From: Thalassolituus alkanivorans | Lineage (GTDB): Bacteria; Pseudomonadota; Gammaproteobacteria; Pseudomonadales; Oceanobacteraceae | Assembly (NCBI RefSeq): GCF_020447205.1 | Contig: NZ_JAJAEL010000011.1 | Coordinates: 124,001 to 188,000, forward strand | Reading direction: 5' to 3' | DNA: 64,000 bases | Shown here: piece after piece, positions 8,618 through 15,904 of the stretch | How the letters are laid out: each line of letters begins with the position of its first letter | Numbering within the stretch: the first letter of the stretch is position 1 | Position numbers and translations under genes: made by a program | Notes under the pieces: generated by a model | Databases searched by the model: none | The model's input: only the letters and a program-made list of their open reading frames with translations | Told to the model about the DNA's origin: nothing

Positions 8618-10585
8618 TCAGAAGTTATAAGTCCCACTGACGTAGTAGTTACGGCCCAGTTCGAACAGGGTATAACTCGGATCAATTTCACTCAGCTGCA
8701 CATCGGTGAGGTTTTTCACACCACCACGCAGCGTAAAGGTATCAGAAACCTTACCCACAACACCCAGATCGGTGCGGTAGTAAGATTTTGCAACCGGAAA
8801 CTCCTGCACCCAGGTACCACCATTATTTGCCCAGCTGGAATACTGCATACCCGCCAGATAATTCACACTCAACAAGGCAGAAACTGCATCGCTGGCCTGC
8901 CAGTCGACTGTTGTATTGGCTTCATATTCAGGGCGGCCGGTAAGCACAAACTTCTCACCTGCTGCGTCTTCATATTCGGTGTCCAGGTACGTCATATTGC
9001 CCGACAGAGTCAGATTACTGAGCACATCTGCCGAGGCTGTCAGTTCAAAACCATTGGTGTTTGCTTTAGCAACGTTGATCCATTCAGCGGCAACCGGATC
9101 ATTGTTGGTATCATAAGTAATCTGGCGCTCAATCAGATCATCAATATCATTATTGAACCAGCTCAGTGCCATTTCCCAGGTATCCTGACGCAGTTCGATA
9201 CCCGCTTCATAATTAATACTGGTTTCGGCTTTCAGATCCGGATTACCGGCCAGCGAACAAGCACCACCACAGCTGATCACGCGGTATTCTTCACTCAGAT
9301 AGCTGCCATCCGGCGCCTTAAAGGCTTTACTCACTCCACCTTTAACGGTAAGTGCATCGTTAAACTGATACACCACATAAGCTTTCGGCGAGAAATTCGA
9401 GCCAAAAATTTCGTGATTATCCAAACGTCCGCCCAGAGTAACGAACAAATTATCAGCGACGGTAATTTCATCCTGAACAAAAGCTGCCAGTTCATCAATC
9501 GACAGCTTACCGGTTTTAAGGTAGGTCGTTTTGTCTTCAATTTCCTGATGGCGATAATCCATACCGGCAACAATGGCATTACTGCCGGCCGTTACATTGG
9601 CGTAGGCTTTGGCATACAGATTTTGTTCACCGGTATTGTGAGTCTGTGGAGCAGCATAAGATGAGTTAAAGTCTTTTACCTCAGAGTCTTCATGTTTGAC
9701 GAACGCTGTTGTTGTACCCCAACCCCAGCGACCGGTGTGAGTCAGAGCCAGCTCCATACGCTCCAACTCCTGTTCACGGGTACGCGGACCGGAAGCATAA
9801 ACACCCAGTGGACGATCATCTTTATTCAGCGCCAGATCAACATCCAGCGTTTGTTCTGCATTCAGATCCTGGCTCAATGTGACAAACAGATTGGTCGAGG
9901 TTTTCTCCTCCAATCGCGGAGGCTCATTCGCTTTTTTGTCGGCGCGGTCTTCATACCAGGCATCGTGTTGCTTTTGCTCAATGGCCACAAACAGACGCGA
10001 ACCCGGTGCCAGCTCACCACGGACAGAAGCTCCCAAGCGCTGCTGCTGACCATCTTCACCCGATTCAATCGTACGGTATTCAGCAGATACGTTGCCGCTC
10101 CATTCCTGAGTCGGTGCTTTGGTAATAATGTTCAGCACACCACCAATCGCATCGGCACCATAAACAGAAGACATGGGGCCACGGATGATTTCAACGCGAT
10201 CAATACTGTTCAGCGGAATTGAGTTGTAATCCACATCGCTGCCTTTGGCGAACGCAGAACCAGAGGAAACACGTTTGCCATTCACCAAAATCAGGGTGTA
10301 ATCGCCCCCCAGGCCACGGATACGTAATTCATCACGTCCCAGGCTGTCGTTGGAATTATGCACACCTACGGTATCGCGCAGCAGATCTGCCAGGCTGGTT
10401 ACCGCCGACCGTTCAATATCTTCCGCGGTGACTACCGTAGTAAAAGCCGGCACTGTTGCCGAATCCCGGGCCGACAGCGTTGCTGTCGTCACCATATTCT
10501 CTAACTCTCTGGTCTGCTCTTCTGCGGCGACAACCATTGATGCATTTGCCAGAGCAAATGCCAGTACTGAATATCTGAAGTTCAT
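8618..10585 (-). CDS. TonB-dependent catecholate siderophore receptor (CirA-like)
   Basis: A 655-residue outer-membrane receptor. The signal peptide ends near residue 20. A TonB-box-like MVTTA follows, then a plug domain with RIRGLGGDYTLILVNGKRV and RVEIIRGPMSSVYGADAIGG, a 22-strand-type barrel, and a terminal aromatic residue (Phe). Plug sequence and overall length resemble E. coli CirA, which imports ferric catechols. GGGAGGAG precedes the ATG at 10585. Two Fur-like sites upstream predict iron repression, and the neighbouring DHB genes make a ferric-catecholate ligand likely. The exact ligand cannot be read from sequence. Confidence 0.94.
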   Translation of the reverse strand: MNFRYSVLAFALANASMVVAAEEQTRELENMVTTATLSARDSATVPAFTTVVTAEDIERSAVTSLADLLRDTVGVHNSNDSLGRDELRIRGLGGDYTLILVNGKRVSSGSAFAKGSDVDYNSIPLNSIDRVEIIRGPMSSVYGADAIGGVLNIITKAPTQEWSGNVSAEYRTIESGEDGQQQRLGASVRGELAPGSRLFVAIEQKQHDAWYEDRADKKANEPPRLEEKTSTNLFVTLSQDLNAEQTLDVDLALNKDDRPLGVYASGPRTREQELERMELALTHTGRWGWGTTTAFVKHEDSEVKDFNSSYAAPQTHNTGEQNLYAKAYANVTAGSNAIVAGMDYRHQEIEDKTTYLKTGKLSIDELAAFVQDEITVADNLFVTLGGRLDNHEIFGSNFSPKAYVVYQFNDALTVKGGVSKAFKAPDGSYLSEEYRVISCGGACSLAGNPDLKAETSINYEAGIELRQDTWEMALSWFNNDIDDLIERQITYDTNNDPVAAEWINVAKANTNGFELTASADVLSNLTLSGNMTYLDTEYEDAAGEKFVLTGRPEYEANTTVDWQASDAVSALLSVNYLAGMQYSSWANNGGTWVQEFPVAKSYYRTDLGVVGKVSDTFTLRGGVKNLTDVQLSEIDPSYTLFELGRNYYVSGTYNF

Positions 10586-10601
10586 GTACTCCTCCCTAAT
10601 A

Positions 10602-10621
10602 AATAACATTGATTATCATTT
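10602..10621. promoter_or_regulatory. Fur-box-like site, receptor-proximal
   Basis: Read on the minus strand the site carries AATGATAATCA followed by ATGTTATT, a contiguous 11-base match to the Fur consensus core with a poorer second half. It lies 17-36 bases upstream of the receptor ATG, so it probably overlaps the promoter or the transcription start. Confidence 0.7.
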
Positions 10622-10660
10622 AGAACTCGGCAGATAGTATGCGACTATCACAGCCATTAC

Positions 10661-10681
10661 AATATTTGATAATCATTCGTA
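10661..10681. promoter_or_regulatory. Second Fur-box-like site upstream of the receptor
   Basis: The plus strand carries TTTGATAATCATTCGTA, again 11 contiguous consensus bases. It lies about 50 bases further upstream than the first site. Two sites suggest cooperative Fur binding. This one also faces the small plus-strand ORF at 10834. Confidence 0.6.
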
Positions 10682-10833
10682 TTTAATAATTAGTATTGAG
10701 TACTCCAAATAAGCTGTCTGTGGAAGATTATGGCGGCCGGTAGTCGGCAAGGCACCAGTTCCTGAAAACCGGCCTGCTGGCAACCTCCCGTGCCCTGTCT
10801 ACACTCAGATAAAACAACGCGGGAGGACTCGCT

Positions 10834-10962
10834 ATGACACTGCTCTGGCAATATTTCACTCTGATTCTGCAATGGTTCGCCGAGCCCCAGGGCTGCGATG
10901 AACCCGGCCTGCATCAGACCGATACCCAGCCCATCAGTCAGGCACAAAGCCACAAGGCATAG
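10834..10962 (+). CDS. Possible 42-residue small protein
   Basis: The ORF starts MTLLWQYFTLILQWF and ends QSHKA. I do not recognise it. The N-terminal 15 residues are hydrophobic with aromatics (Trp5, Tyr7, Phe8, Trp14, Phe15), like a short amphipathic or membrane-inserting helix; the rest is polar and contains one Cys. Support for expression is GGGAGGA at ideal spacing before the ATG and a strong terminator 17 bases after the stop. It lies between the Fur-controlled receptor and the cold-shock-domain gene. The opposite-strand 102-codon ORF here has no comparable signals. Confidence 0.5.
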   Translation: MTLLWQYFTLILQWFAEPQGCDEPGLHQTDTQPISQAQSHKA

Positions 10963-10978
10963 CAGAACTAAAAACTGC

Positions 10979-11018
10979 CGATACAAAAAAAGCGGCAACA
11001 GCCGCTTTTTTTGTATCG
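10979..11018. terminator. Bidirectional terminator between the small ORF and the cold-shock-domain gene
   Basis: A long stem (CGATACAAAAAAAGCGGC pairing with its complement) around an AACA loop. A-runs on one side and T-runs on the other let it act on both strands for the two convergent genes. Confidence 0.9.
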
Positions 11019-11028
11019 GTTTCAGGCT

Positions 11029-11520
11029 TCAGCGAACCGCTGAAACATCTTCCGCCTGCGGGCCCTTCTGACCACGCACCACGGTGAATTTCACGCGCTG
11101 ACCTTCAGTCAGAGAGCGGTGCCCCTGACCGCGGATAGAACGGAAATGCACAAACACATCTTCGCCCTGATCCCAGGTAATAAAGCCAAAACCTTTTTTC
11201 ACGTTGAACCACTTAACCACACCACGCTCGCGACCATCTTCAACATCGCTTTCCACAACGGTACCACTGGAGCGGAAACGACGGCGACGGGAAGGAACCA
11301 ACTGCGCTGACAGCAGGCTGGTAACCAGTGTCAGAACGGCAACAGCCAGCAGCAGCTCGGTCATACCGGCGACATTCATCAGGTTATCGGCGGTCAGCGC
11401 CGTACCGTCGGTCAATTGCAGACCTGTCACCAGCGAAGTAAAGATGCCGGCAACAATGAAAGGAACAATTGCAGCAAACACCAGCGCTACAATAATTTTA
11501 CGTAATATCAATTTACCCAT
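11029..11520 (-). CDS. Membrane-anchored cold-shock-domain protein
   Basis: A 163-residue protein. Two hydrophobic segments (about residues 6-28 and 52-72) are followed by a basic patch (PSRRRRFR) and a C-terminal cold-shock domain at about 95-163, with the RNP1-like KGFGFITW and RNP2-like VFVHF. It probably binds single-stranded nucleic acid from the inner face of the membrane. The start is the ATG at 11520, preceded by GAGAG; longer in-frame extensions run into the divergent slyX gene. A cold-shock gene beside slyX also occurs in Pseudomonas (PA0961/PA0960, from memory). Confidence 0.88.
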   Translation of the reverse strand: MGKLILRKIIVALVFAAIVPFIVAGIFTSLVTGLQLTDGTALTADNLMNVAGMTELLLAVAVLTLVTSLLSAQLVPSRRRRFRSSGTVVESDVEDGRERGVVKWFNVKKGFGFITWDQGEDVFVHFRSIRGQGHRSLTEGQRVKFTVVRGQKGPQAEDVSAVR

Positions 11521-11653
11521 GCGTTCTCTCGTATCACTCGTTAATATCACAGCTGTAACAAAATCGTTGGCCCGCGGGCCTTTGACAAGTGGGCTATGAA
11601 AGCCCAATTCATTAAAAAAATCAACACGATAGCTAAAGGGTATAAACACACCT

Positions 11654-11914
11654 ATGAGCCAACAGCCACCGGCTTCCGCTGCAGCGCCTGATAAACAACC
11701 GCTGGCGCAACAACGTATCGACGAACTGGAAATGCGTATTGCCTTCCTGGAAGACACCATCGATAGCCTGAATGACCAGGTATCGACCCTTAGCCAGGAA
11801 TTCCTGCTGGCCAAACAGGCCATGCAACTGATGCACCGTAAGCTGGAGCAACTACAGCAGAACCCTTCTGCCGGCGAAGCAATGGCCGATGAACCACCGC
11901 CGCCACATTACTGA
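11654..11914 (+). CDS. slyX: SlyX family protein
   Basis: An 86-residue protein with a central coiled coil (about residues 18-68, heptads rich in Leu, Ile and Glu) and the family's proline-rich ending DEPPPPHY. The molecular role of SlyX is unknown; E. coli slyX lies beside slyD. It is divergent from the cold-shock-domain gene and followed by a strong terminator, so it is probably monocistronic. Confidence 0.93.
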   Translation: MSQQPPASAAAPDKQPLAQQRIDELEMRIAFLEDTIDSLNDQVSTLSQEFLLAKQAMQLMHRKLEQLQQNPSAGEAMADEPPPPHY

Positions 11915-11950
11915 TAGCCACAGAGGTGTAGCAGTAACAGGCAGACATAA

Positions 11951-11979
11951 AGAAGCCGGGCTAAGCCCGGCTTCTTTAT
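11951..11979 (+). terminator. Terminator after slyX
   Basis: A perfect 11-bp GC-rich stem (AGAAGCCGGGC) with a TAA loop, followed by a short T-rich tail; flanking A's let it act on the other strand too. Confidence 0.88.
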
Positions 11980-11990
11980 TGGCACGATTA

Positions 11991-12020
11991 ATCAAATGAT
12001 CAAATGATCAAATGATCAAA
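11991..12020. repeat. 8-bp tandem repeat ATCAAATG, 3.75 copies
   Basis: Three perfect copies and a partial fourth lie at the end of the GldG-like gene and contain its stop codon. Each unit carries the palindrome TGATCA at its junction with the next. Slippage here would mostly change the 3' untranslated region. Confidence 0.9.
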
Positions 12021-13908
12021 GGCTCTGCCGGCGCCGCTGCCAGGCCACCAGTGCCCACAATAACAGGGTAAACAACAGCGGCAGCACAAAGATATTCAGC
12101 ACTTTCAGGCGCATGCCCAGCGCTTCGATATCTTTATCCAGCTCATGCTGCACATTACGCAGTTCTTTGCGGATTTCGATTTTCTTCTGCTGAAACTGCT
12201 CCAGCGCGGCCTGCTGCTCTGCCGACAGCGTCAGCACGCCATTATCACCGTCACGCTGGTCCTGCAGAGCACTGAGCTGCTGCTCGGTTTCTTCCAGTTC
12301 CTGCTGCAGGCGCTGCTCGCTGGCCAGAAACTGTTGCTCGGCATCGCGGCGCAAAGTATTCACCCGTTCAAAGGGACGGTTGTATTGTCCTCGGGCACGC
12401 AGGCTGATCAGGTCAGCACTGCCGCCCAGATGATCGGCCAGATTCACCAGCAGGGCGCCGTTATCTGCCCAGGGAGAGGCGATGCGCTGACCAAAGAAGT
12501 TCTGCACCTGCACCCATAAACGGTCAGACAGCACGTCGGTATCGGCCACCAACGTGACCGCCAGGCGCTCCGTTGAGGCCAGATGAGTGTCGGTTTTTAC
12601 GCCATCAACACCATCCGGGAAAGCAGAATCCGCTTTGCCCTGCACGCGCACGGCCAGATTAAATTCTTCATTAGCCGGCACAAAGTCACGCTGCAGCGCC
12701 ATTAAATCGCCGCCCATGCGCAGCCGGTTGGCGTCCGTCAGCATGGCTTCCGTGCTGCTGTACAGCCAGGGTTCGATGCTGCTGAGCGCATTTTCAAGCG
12801 CGGTAAAATGCCCAACGCTGCTGAGGTTAATGGCTTCAAGCTGAGCGGTGACCACATCATCGGCGTTCAGGCTTTCCGGATGCAGCGCCAGCAAACCAAA
12901 GTGGCGCAGCGGCGGACGCCCCGGCCCCTGATTCACCACCAGCGCATTGGCAGCATCCAGCACCACCTGATCCGGGTTCCAGCCCACACCCCAGTTTTGC
13001 AGGAGTTTATTAAGACTGCTGGCCGAGCCGCTGTCGCCCATTCCCATCAGGCCGCCATTCGGTGCGGTTTCAGCAACCGGATCAAGAAACGCCAATACGC
13101 GTCCGCCTTTTAACGCAAACTGGTCAATGGCATACAGCGCGCTGTCGGTCAGCTCCGGCGGCTGCACCAGCAGCAGCAGGTCAATGTCGTCATCGATATG
13201 ATCCAGTCCGGCCGTCAGTGAGCGCAACTCATAAGGGCCATCCAGCTGATCTATCGCCATCCAGGCTGGCGCCGGGCGGCCGGTTTGCGGGTTAAAGCCG
13301 CCGCGTACATCCAGTCCGCTTAGTAAACCAATCACCACCGGCTTGCTCTGCTGCACCTGATAAATCAGCTGGGTAATTTCATACTCAAGAAAGGCCTCGC
13401 GGTCAGGCTGCAGAAAAGGCAGCTGCGCCACCTGCTCTTTGCCTGCGTCTGCGGCTTTCTCATCTGAGCTCTGATTTTCTGCGGCTTGCGGCAGCTGGGC
13501 TTTCGCAACCAGACCGAAATACAGGTTATCGCCACTGACCGATACCGGCACGGCCTGCAGGCCATAAGCGGTGGCCTGATCTTCTTCTTCCGAGAAGGGT
13601 GCCGGGTCGATAATTTTCAGACTGAGCTTTCCGCCAGCCAGCATCACATATTCATCCAGTAATTCCCGCACACGCTGCTGATAAGCACGCACTTTCACCA
13701 GATCAGCGCTGGCCTTCTGCGAGAAATACAACTCCAGCTCAACCGGCTGGTTCAGCTGTGCCAGAATATTCCGCGTTCCCTCTGACAGGGTGTAGAGTTT
13801 CTGTTCGGTTAAATCGAGACGCGCACCACTGCCCAGCTGGTTCAGCAAAAACGCTCCGCCAATAAAGCCCAGCAACAGTGCCAGGAGTGAAAACAGTTTG
13901 AATTTCAT
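12016..13908 (-). CDS. GldG-family ABC transporter auxiliary protein
   Basis: A 630-residue protein anchored at both ends: an N-terminal helix (residues about 5-25) and a C-terminal one (about 603-622) ending in basic residues. The large region between is periplasmic and has the GldG-like ABC_transp_aux start (LYTLSEGTRNILAQL, VELELYFS). A Glu/Gln-rich coiled coil lies at about 520-590. It is the third gene of an ATPase-permease-GldG operon, 18 bases after the permease, with GGAG before the ATG. In Bacteroidetes the Gld proteins support gliding; in gammaproteobacteria the substrate of this system is unknown. Confidence 0.87.
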   Translation of the reverse strand: MKFKLFSLLALLLGFIGGAFLLNQLGSGARLDLTEQKLYTLSEGTRNILAQLNQPVELELYFSQKASADLVKVRAYQQRVRELLDEYVMLAGGKLSLKIIDPAPFSEEEDQATAYGLQAVPVSVSGDNLYFGLVAKAQLPQAAENQSSDEKAADAGKEQVAQLPFLQPDREAFLEYEITQLIYQVQQSKPVVIGLLSGLDVRGGFNPQTGRPAPAWMAIDQLDGPYELRSLTAGLDHIDDDIDLLLLVQPPELTDSALYAIDQFALKGGRVLAFLDPVAETAPNGGLMGMGDSGSASSLNKLLQNWGVGWNPDQVVLDAANALVVNQGPGRPPLRHFGLLALHPESLNADDVVTAQLEAINLSSVGHFTALENALSSIEPWLYSSTEAMLTDANRLRMGGDLMALQRDFVPANEEFNLAVRVQGKADSAFPDGVDGVKTDTHLASTERLAVTLVADTDVLSDRLWVQVQNFFGQRIASPWADNGALLVNLADHLGGSADLISLRARGQYNRPFERVNTLRRDAEQQFLASEQRLQQELEETEQQLSALQDQRDGDNGVLTLSAEQQAALEQFQQKKIEIRKELRNVQHELDKDIEALGMRLKVLNIFVLPLLFTLLLWALVAWQRRRQSL

Positions 13909-13926
13909 ATCGGTCTCCTGCCCTGT

Positions 13927-14661
13927 TTATGCAGATTTTTTAACGGTTAAAACCTGTGTTGTCGCCAGCAGCCACACAGCAATAACCAGAATGAAATAGA
14001 GCAAATCGCGGATATCGACCACACCACGCGCAAGGGCTTCAAAGTGCGTAAGGAAACTCAGGCTGGCAATCAGATCCAGCAAACCTTCAGAGGCCCAGCC
14101 GCGGAAAAAATCCAGCACCAGCGGAAAACCACTCAGCATCAGCACAAAGCAAACCACCACGGTCAGAATAAAGGCAACGATCTGATTACGGCTGAGTGCC
14201 GACATACAGGAGCCTACCGCAATAAAGGCACCGGCCATTAACCAGCTGCCCAGATAGCTGGCCAGAATCACACCATTGTCCGGCGTGCCCAGATAATTAA
14301 CGGTCAGCCACAGCGGCAGGGTTAACAACAACGCCAGACCGGCAAAAAGCCATGCCGCGAGGAATTTTCCCAGTACCGCCTGCCAAAGGGTAACAGGCAG
14401 CGTCATCAGCAGTTCAATGGTGCCCAGCTGGCGCTCCTGCGACCACAGCCCCATCGCCACCGCCGGCATAAAAAACAGATACAGCCAGGGGTGAAAGTTG
14501 AAAAATGGCAGCAGATCGGCTTGCCCGCGCTGATAAAAGTTGCCCAGATAAAAGGTAAAGACGCCGGACATCACCAGGAAGATAAAAATAAAAACATAGG
14601 CAACCGGGGTTGCAAAATAAGCAGAAAATTCGCGCTTACAAATCGTCATTAATGTATTCAT
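13927..14661 (-). CDS. ABC-2 type permease (GldF-like)
   Basis: A 244-residue integral membrane protein with about six hydrophobic segments. It begins MNTLMTICKREFSAYFATPVA, the usual start of ABC-2 permeases of the GldF/NosY group, and contains the family's SQERQLGTIELLMTLPV loop. It pairs with the ATPase eight bases upstream and the GldG-like protein downstream. Confidence 0.9.
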   Translation of the reverse strand: MNTLMTICKREFSAYFATPVAYVFIFIFLVMSGVFTFYLGNFYQRGQADLLPFFNFHPWLYLFFMPAVAMGLWSQERQLGTIELLMTLPVTLWQAVLGKFLAAWLFAGLALLLTLPLWLTVNYLGTPDNGVILASYLGSWLMAGAFIAVGSCMSALSRNQIVAFILTVVVCFVLMLSGFPLVLDFFRGWASEGLLDLIASLSFLTHFEALARGVVDIRDLLYFILVIAVWLLATTQVLTVKKSA

Positions 14662-14669
14662 AGTGCTGT

Positions 14670-15587
14670 TCAGACTCCGGTCAACTGACGGAAAACATCA
14701 TCCAGACGTCCACGCTCAATATGCAGCGTGTCGAGATCCCAGCCCTGCTGTTCAATCAGGGCATTCACCGCGTGATACGGACGCGCACCCGGCTGCGGAA
14801 ACAACAGATAACTCTGCCCCTGTTCCAGCTCATCAACCTCGTTGATTTCAGGCAATGCAGAAAAGGCGGCGGCAGCATTTACCGGCTGCTGAAAACGCAC
14901 CGAAATCGCCTGATGATAACGCGAGCGGGCTTCCAGCTCGGCCGGAGTGCCATCGGCGACTTTTTTACCCGCAGCAATAATCATCGCCCGCGAGCAAACC
15001 GCTGAAACTTCTTCAAGAATATGGGTGGAAATAATCACCATTTTGTCTTCCGCCAGATTAGTGATCAGCTGACGGACCTGTTGCTTCTGGTTAGGGTCGA
15101 GACCGTCGGTTGGCTCATCCAGAATCATAATGGCCGGATCATGCAACAGCGTTTGCGCCAGACCAACGCGGCGCTTATACCCTTTAGACAAGGTTTGCAC
15201 TGCTTGTTTGAGTACGTCCTGCAGGCCAACCTGTTCAACCACACGGGCCAGGCGCTGACGCAGCTCGGCACCACGATAACCGCGCACCTCACCAATAAAA
15301 CGCAGAAATGCCAGCACGCTCATATCGCCATAACTGGGGGCACCTTCCGGCAGATAGCCGATCTGGCGTTTCACCGCCACCGGATGCTGTGCCACGTCAT
15401 AACCACCAATACAAACCGTACCGGAAGTTGCCGGCAGAAAACCTGTCAGCATTTTCATGGTGGTTGATTTACCGGCACCATTTGGCCCGAGAAAACCCAG
15501 CACTTCGCCGGGCCTGACTTCAAAAGAGAGATCGTCTACAGCGGTAAAACCGCCGAAACGCTTGGTCAGATGTTGCACTTCAATCAT
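14670..15587 (-). CDS. ABC transporter ATP-binding protein (GldA-like)
   Basis: A 305-residue ATPase and first gene of the three-gene exporter operon. Walker A is GPNGAGKSTT (about residues 34-43), the signature is LSKGYKRRVGLAQ (about 133-145), and Walker B with the D-loop is IMILDEPTDGLD; the switch is STHILEE. The C-terminal 80 residues are an extra domain common in ABC-2 exporters. GGGAG lies eight bases before the ATG. The substrate is unknown. Confidence 0.92.
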   Translation of the reverse strand: MIEVQHLTKRFGGFTAVDDLSFEVRPGEVLGFLGPNGAGKSTTMKMLTGFLPATSGTVCIGGYDVAQHPVAVKRQIGYLPEGAPSYGDMSVLAFLRFIGEVRGYRGAELRQRLARVVEQVGLQDVLKQAVQTLSKGYKRRVGLAQTLLHDPAIMILDEPTDGLDPNQKQQVRQLITNLAEDKMVIISTHILEEVSAVCSRAMIIAAGKKVADGTPAELEARSRYHQAISVRFQQPVNAAAAFSALPEINEVDELEQGQSYLLFPQPGARPYHAVNALIEQQGWDLDTLHIERGRLDDVFRQLTGV

Positions 15588-15904
15588 ATCAACTCCCTAT
15601 TTTGCCATGATCAGTAACGCCGGCAGGCCGCAACCACCTGCCGCACAGAACAACCTAAAAGGTAAAAACCAGACCATAAAGATGGCATTTTGTTTCCTGA
15701 AACAGCCGGTCTGCGCCATAAACAGCGACAACCGGGCCATTTCCGGACAATAACCTGTACAACCACCGATAAAGGCGCCATGACTGCCTATTACGTCACA
15801 GCCCGCGCGATCAGACCGTTTAAACCTACAGACTTGCAGGGTAAACTCCGCAGGCATTTACAACGCGGGGGCGTCACGACCCGCAGACACACCAGAGACT
15901 GACT
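15588..15904. other. Intergenic region between the ABC exporter and plsB; contains a possible upstream ORF
   Basis: This 317-base gap separates divergent operons and should hold both promoters, though I cannot point to convincing -35/-10 pairs. The plus strand has a 40-codon ORF (15780-15902) that ends two bases before the plsB ATG, is rich in Arg and Thr, and has only a weak AAAGG before its ATG. It could be a leader peptide coupled to plsB or simply chance. Confidence 0.5.

Noticed and set aside
10690-10998. Minus-strand 102-codon ORF with a hydrophobic start
   Set aside because: It overlaps the terminator hairpin at its 5' end, has no ribosome site, and lies antisense to the better-supported 42-codon ORF.
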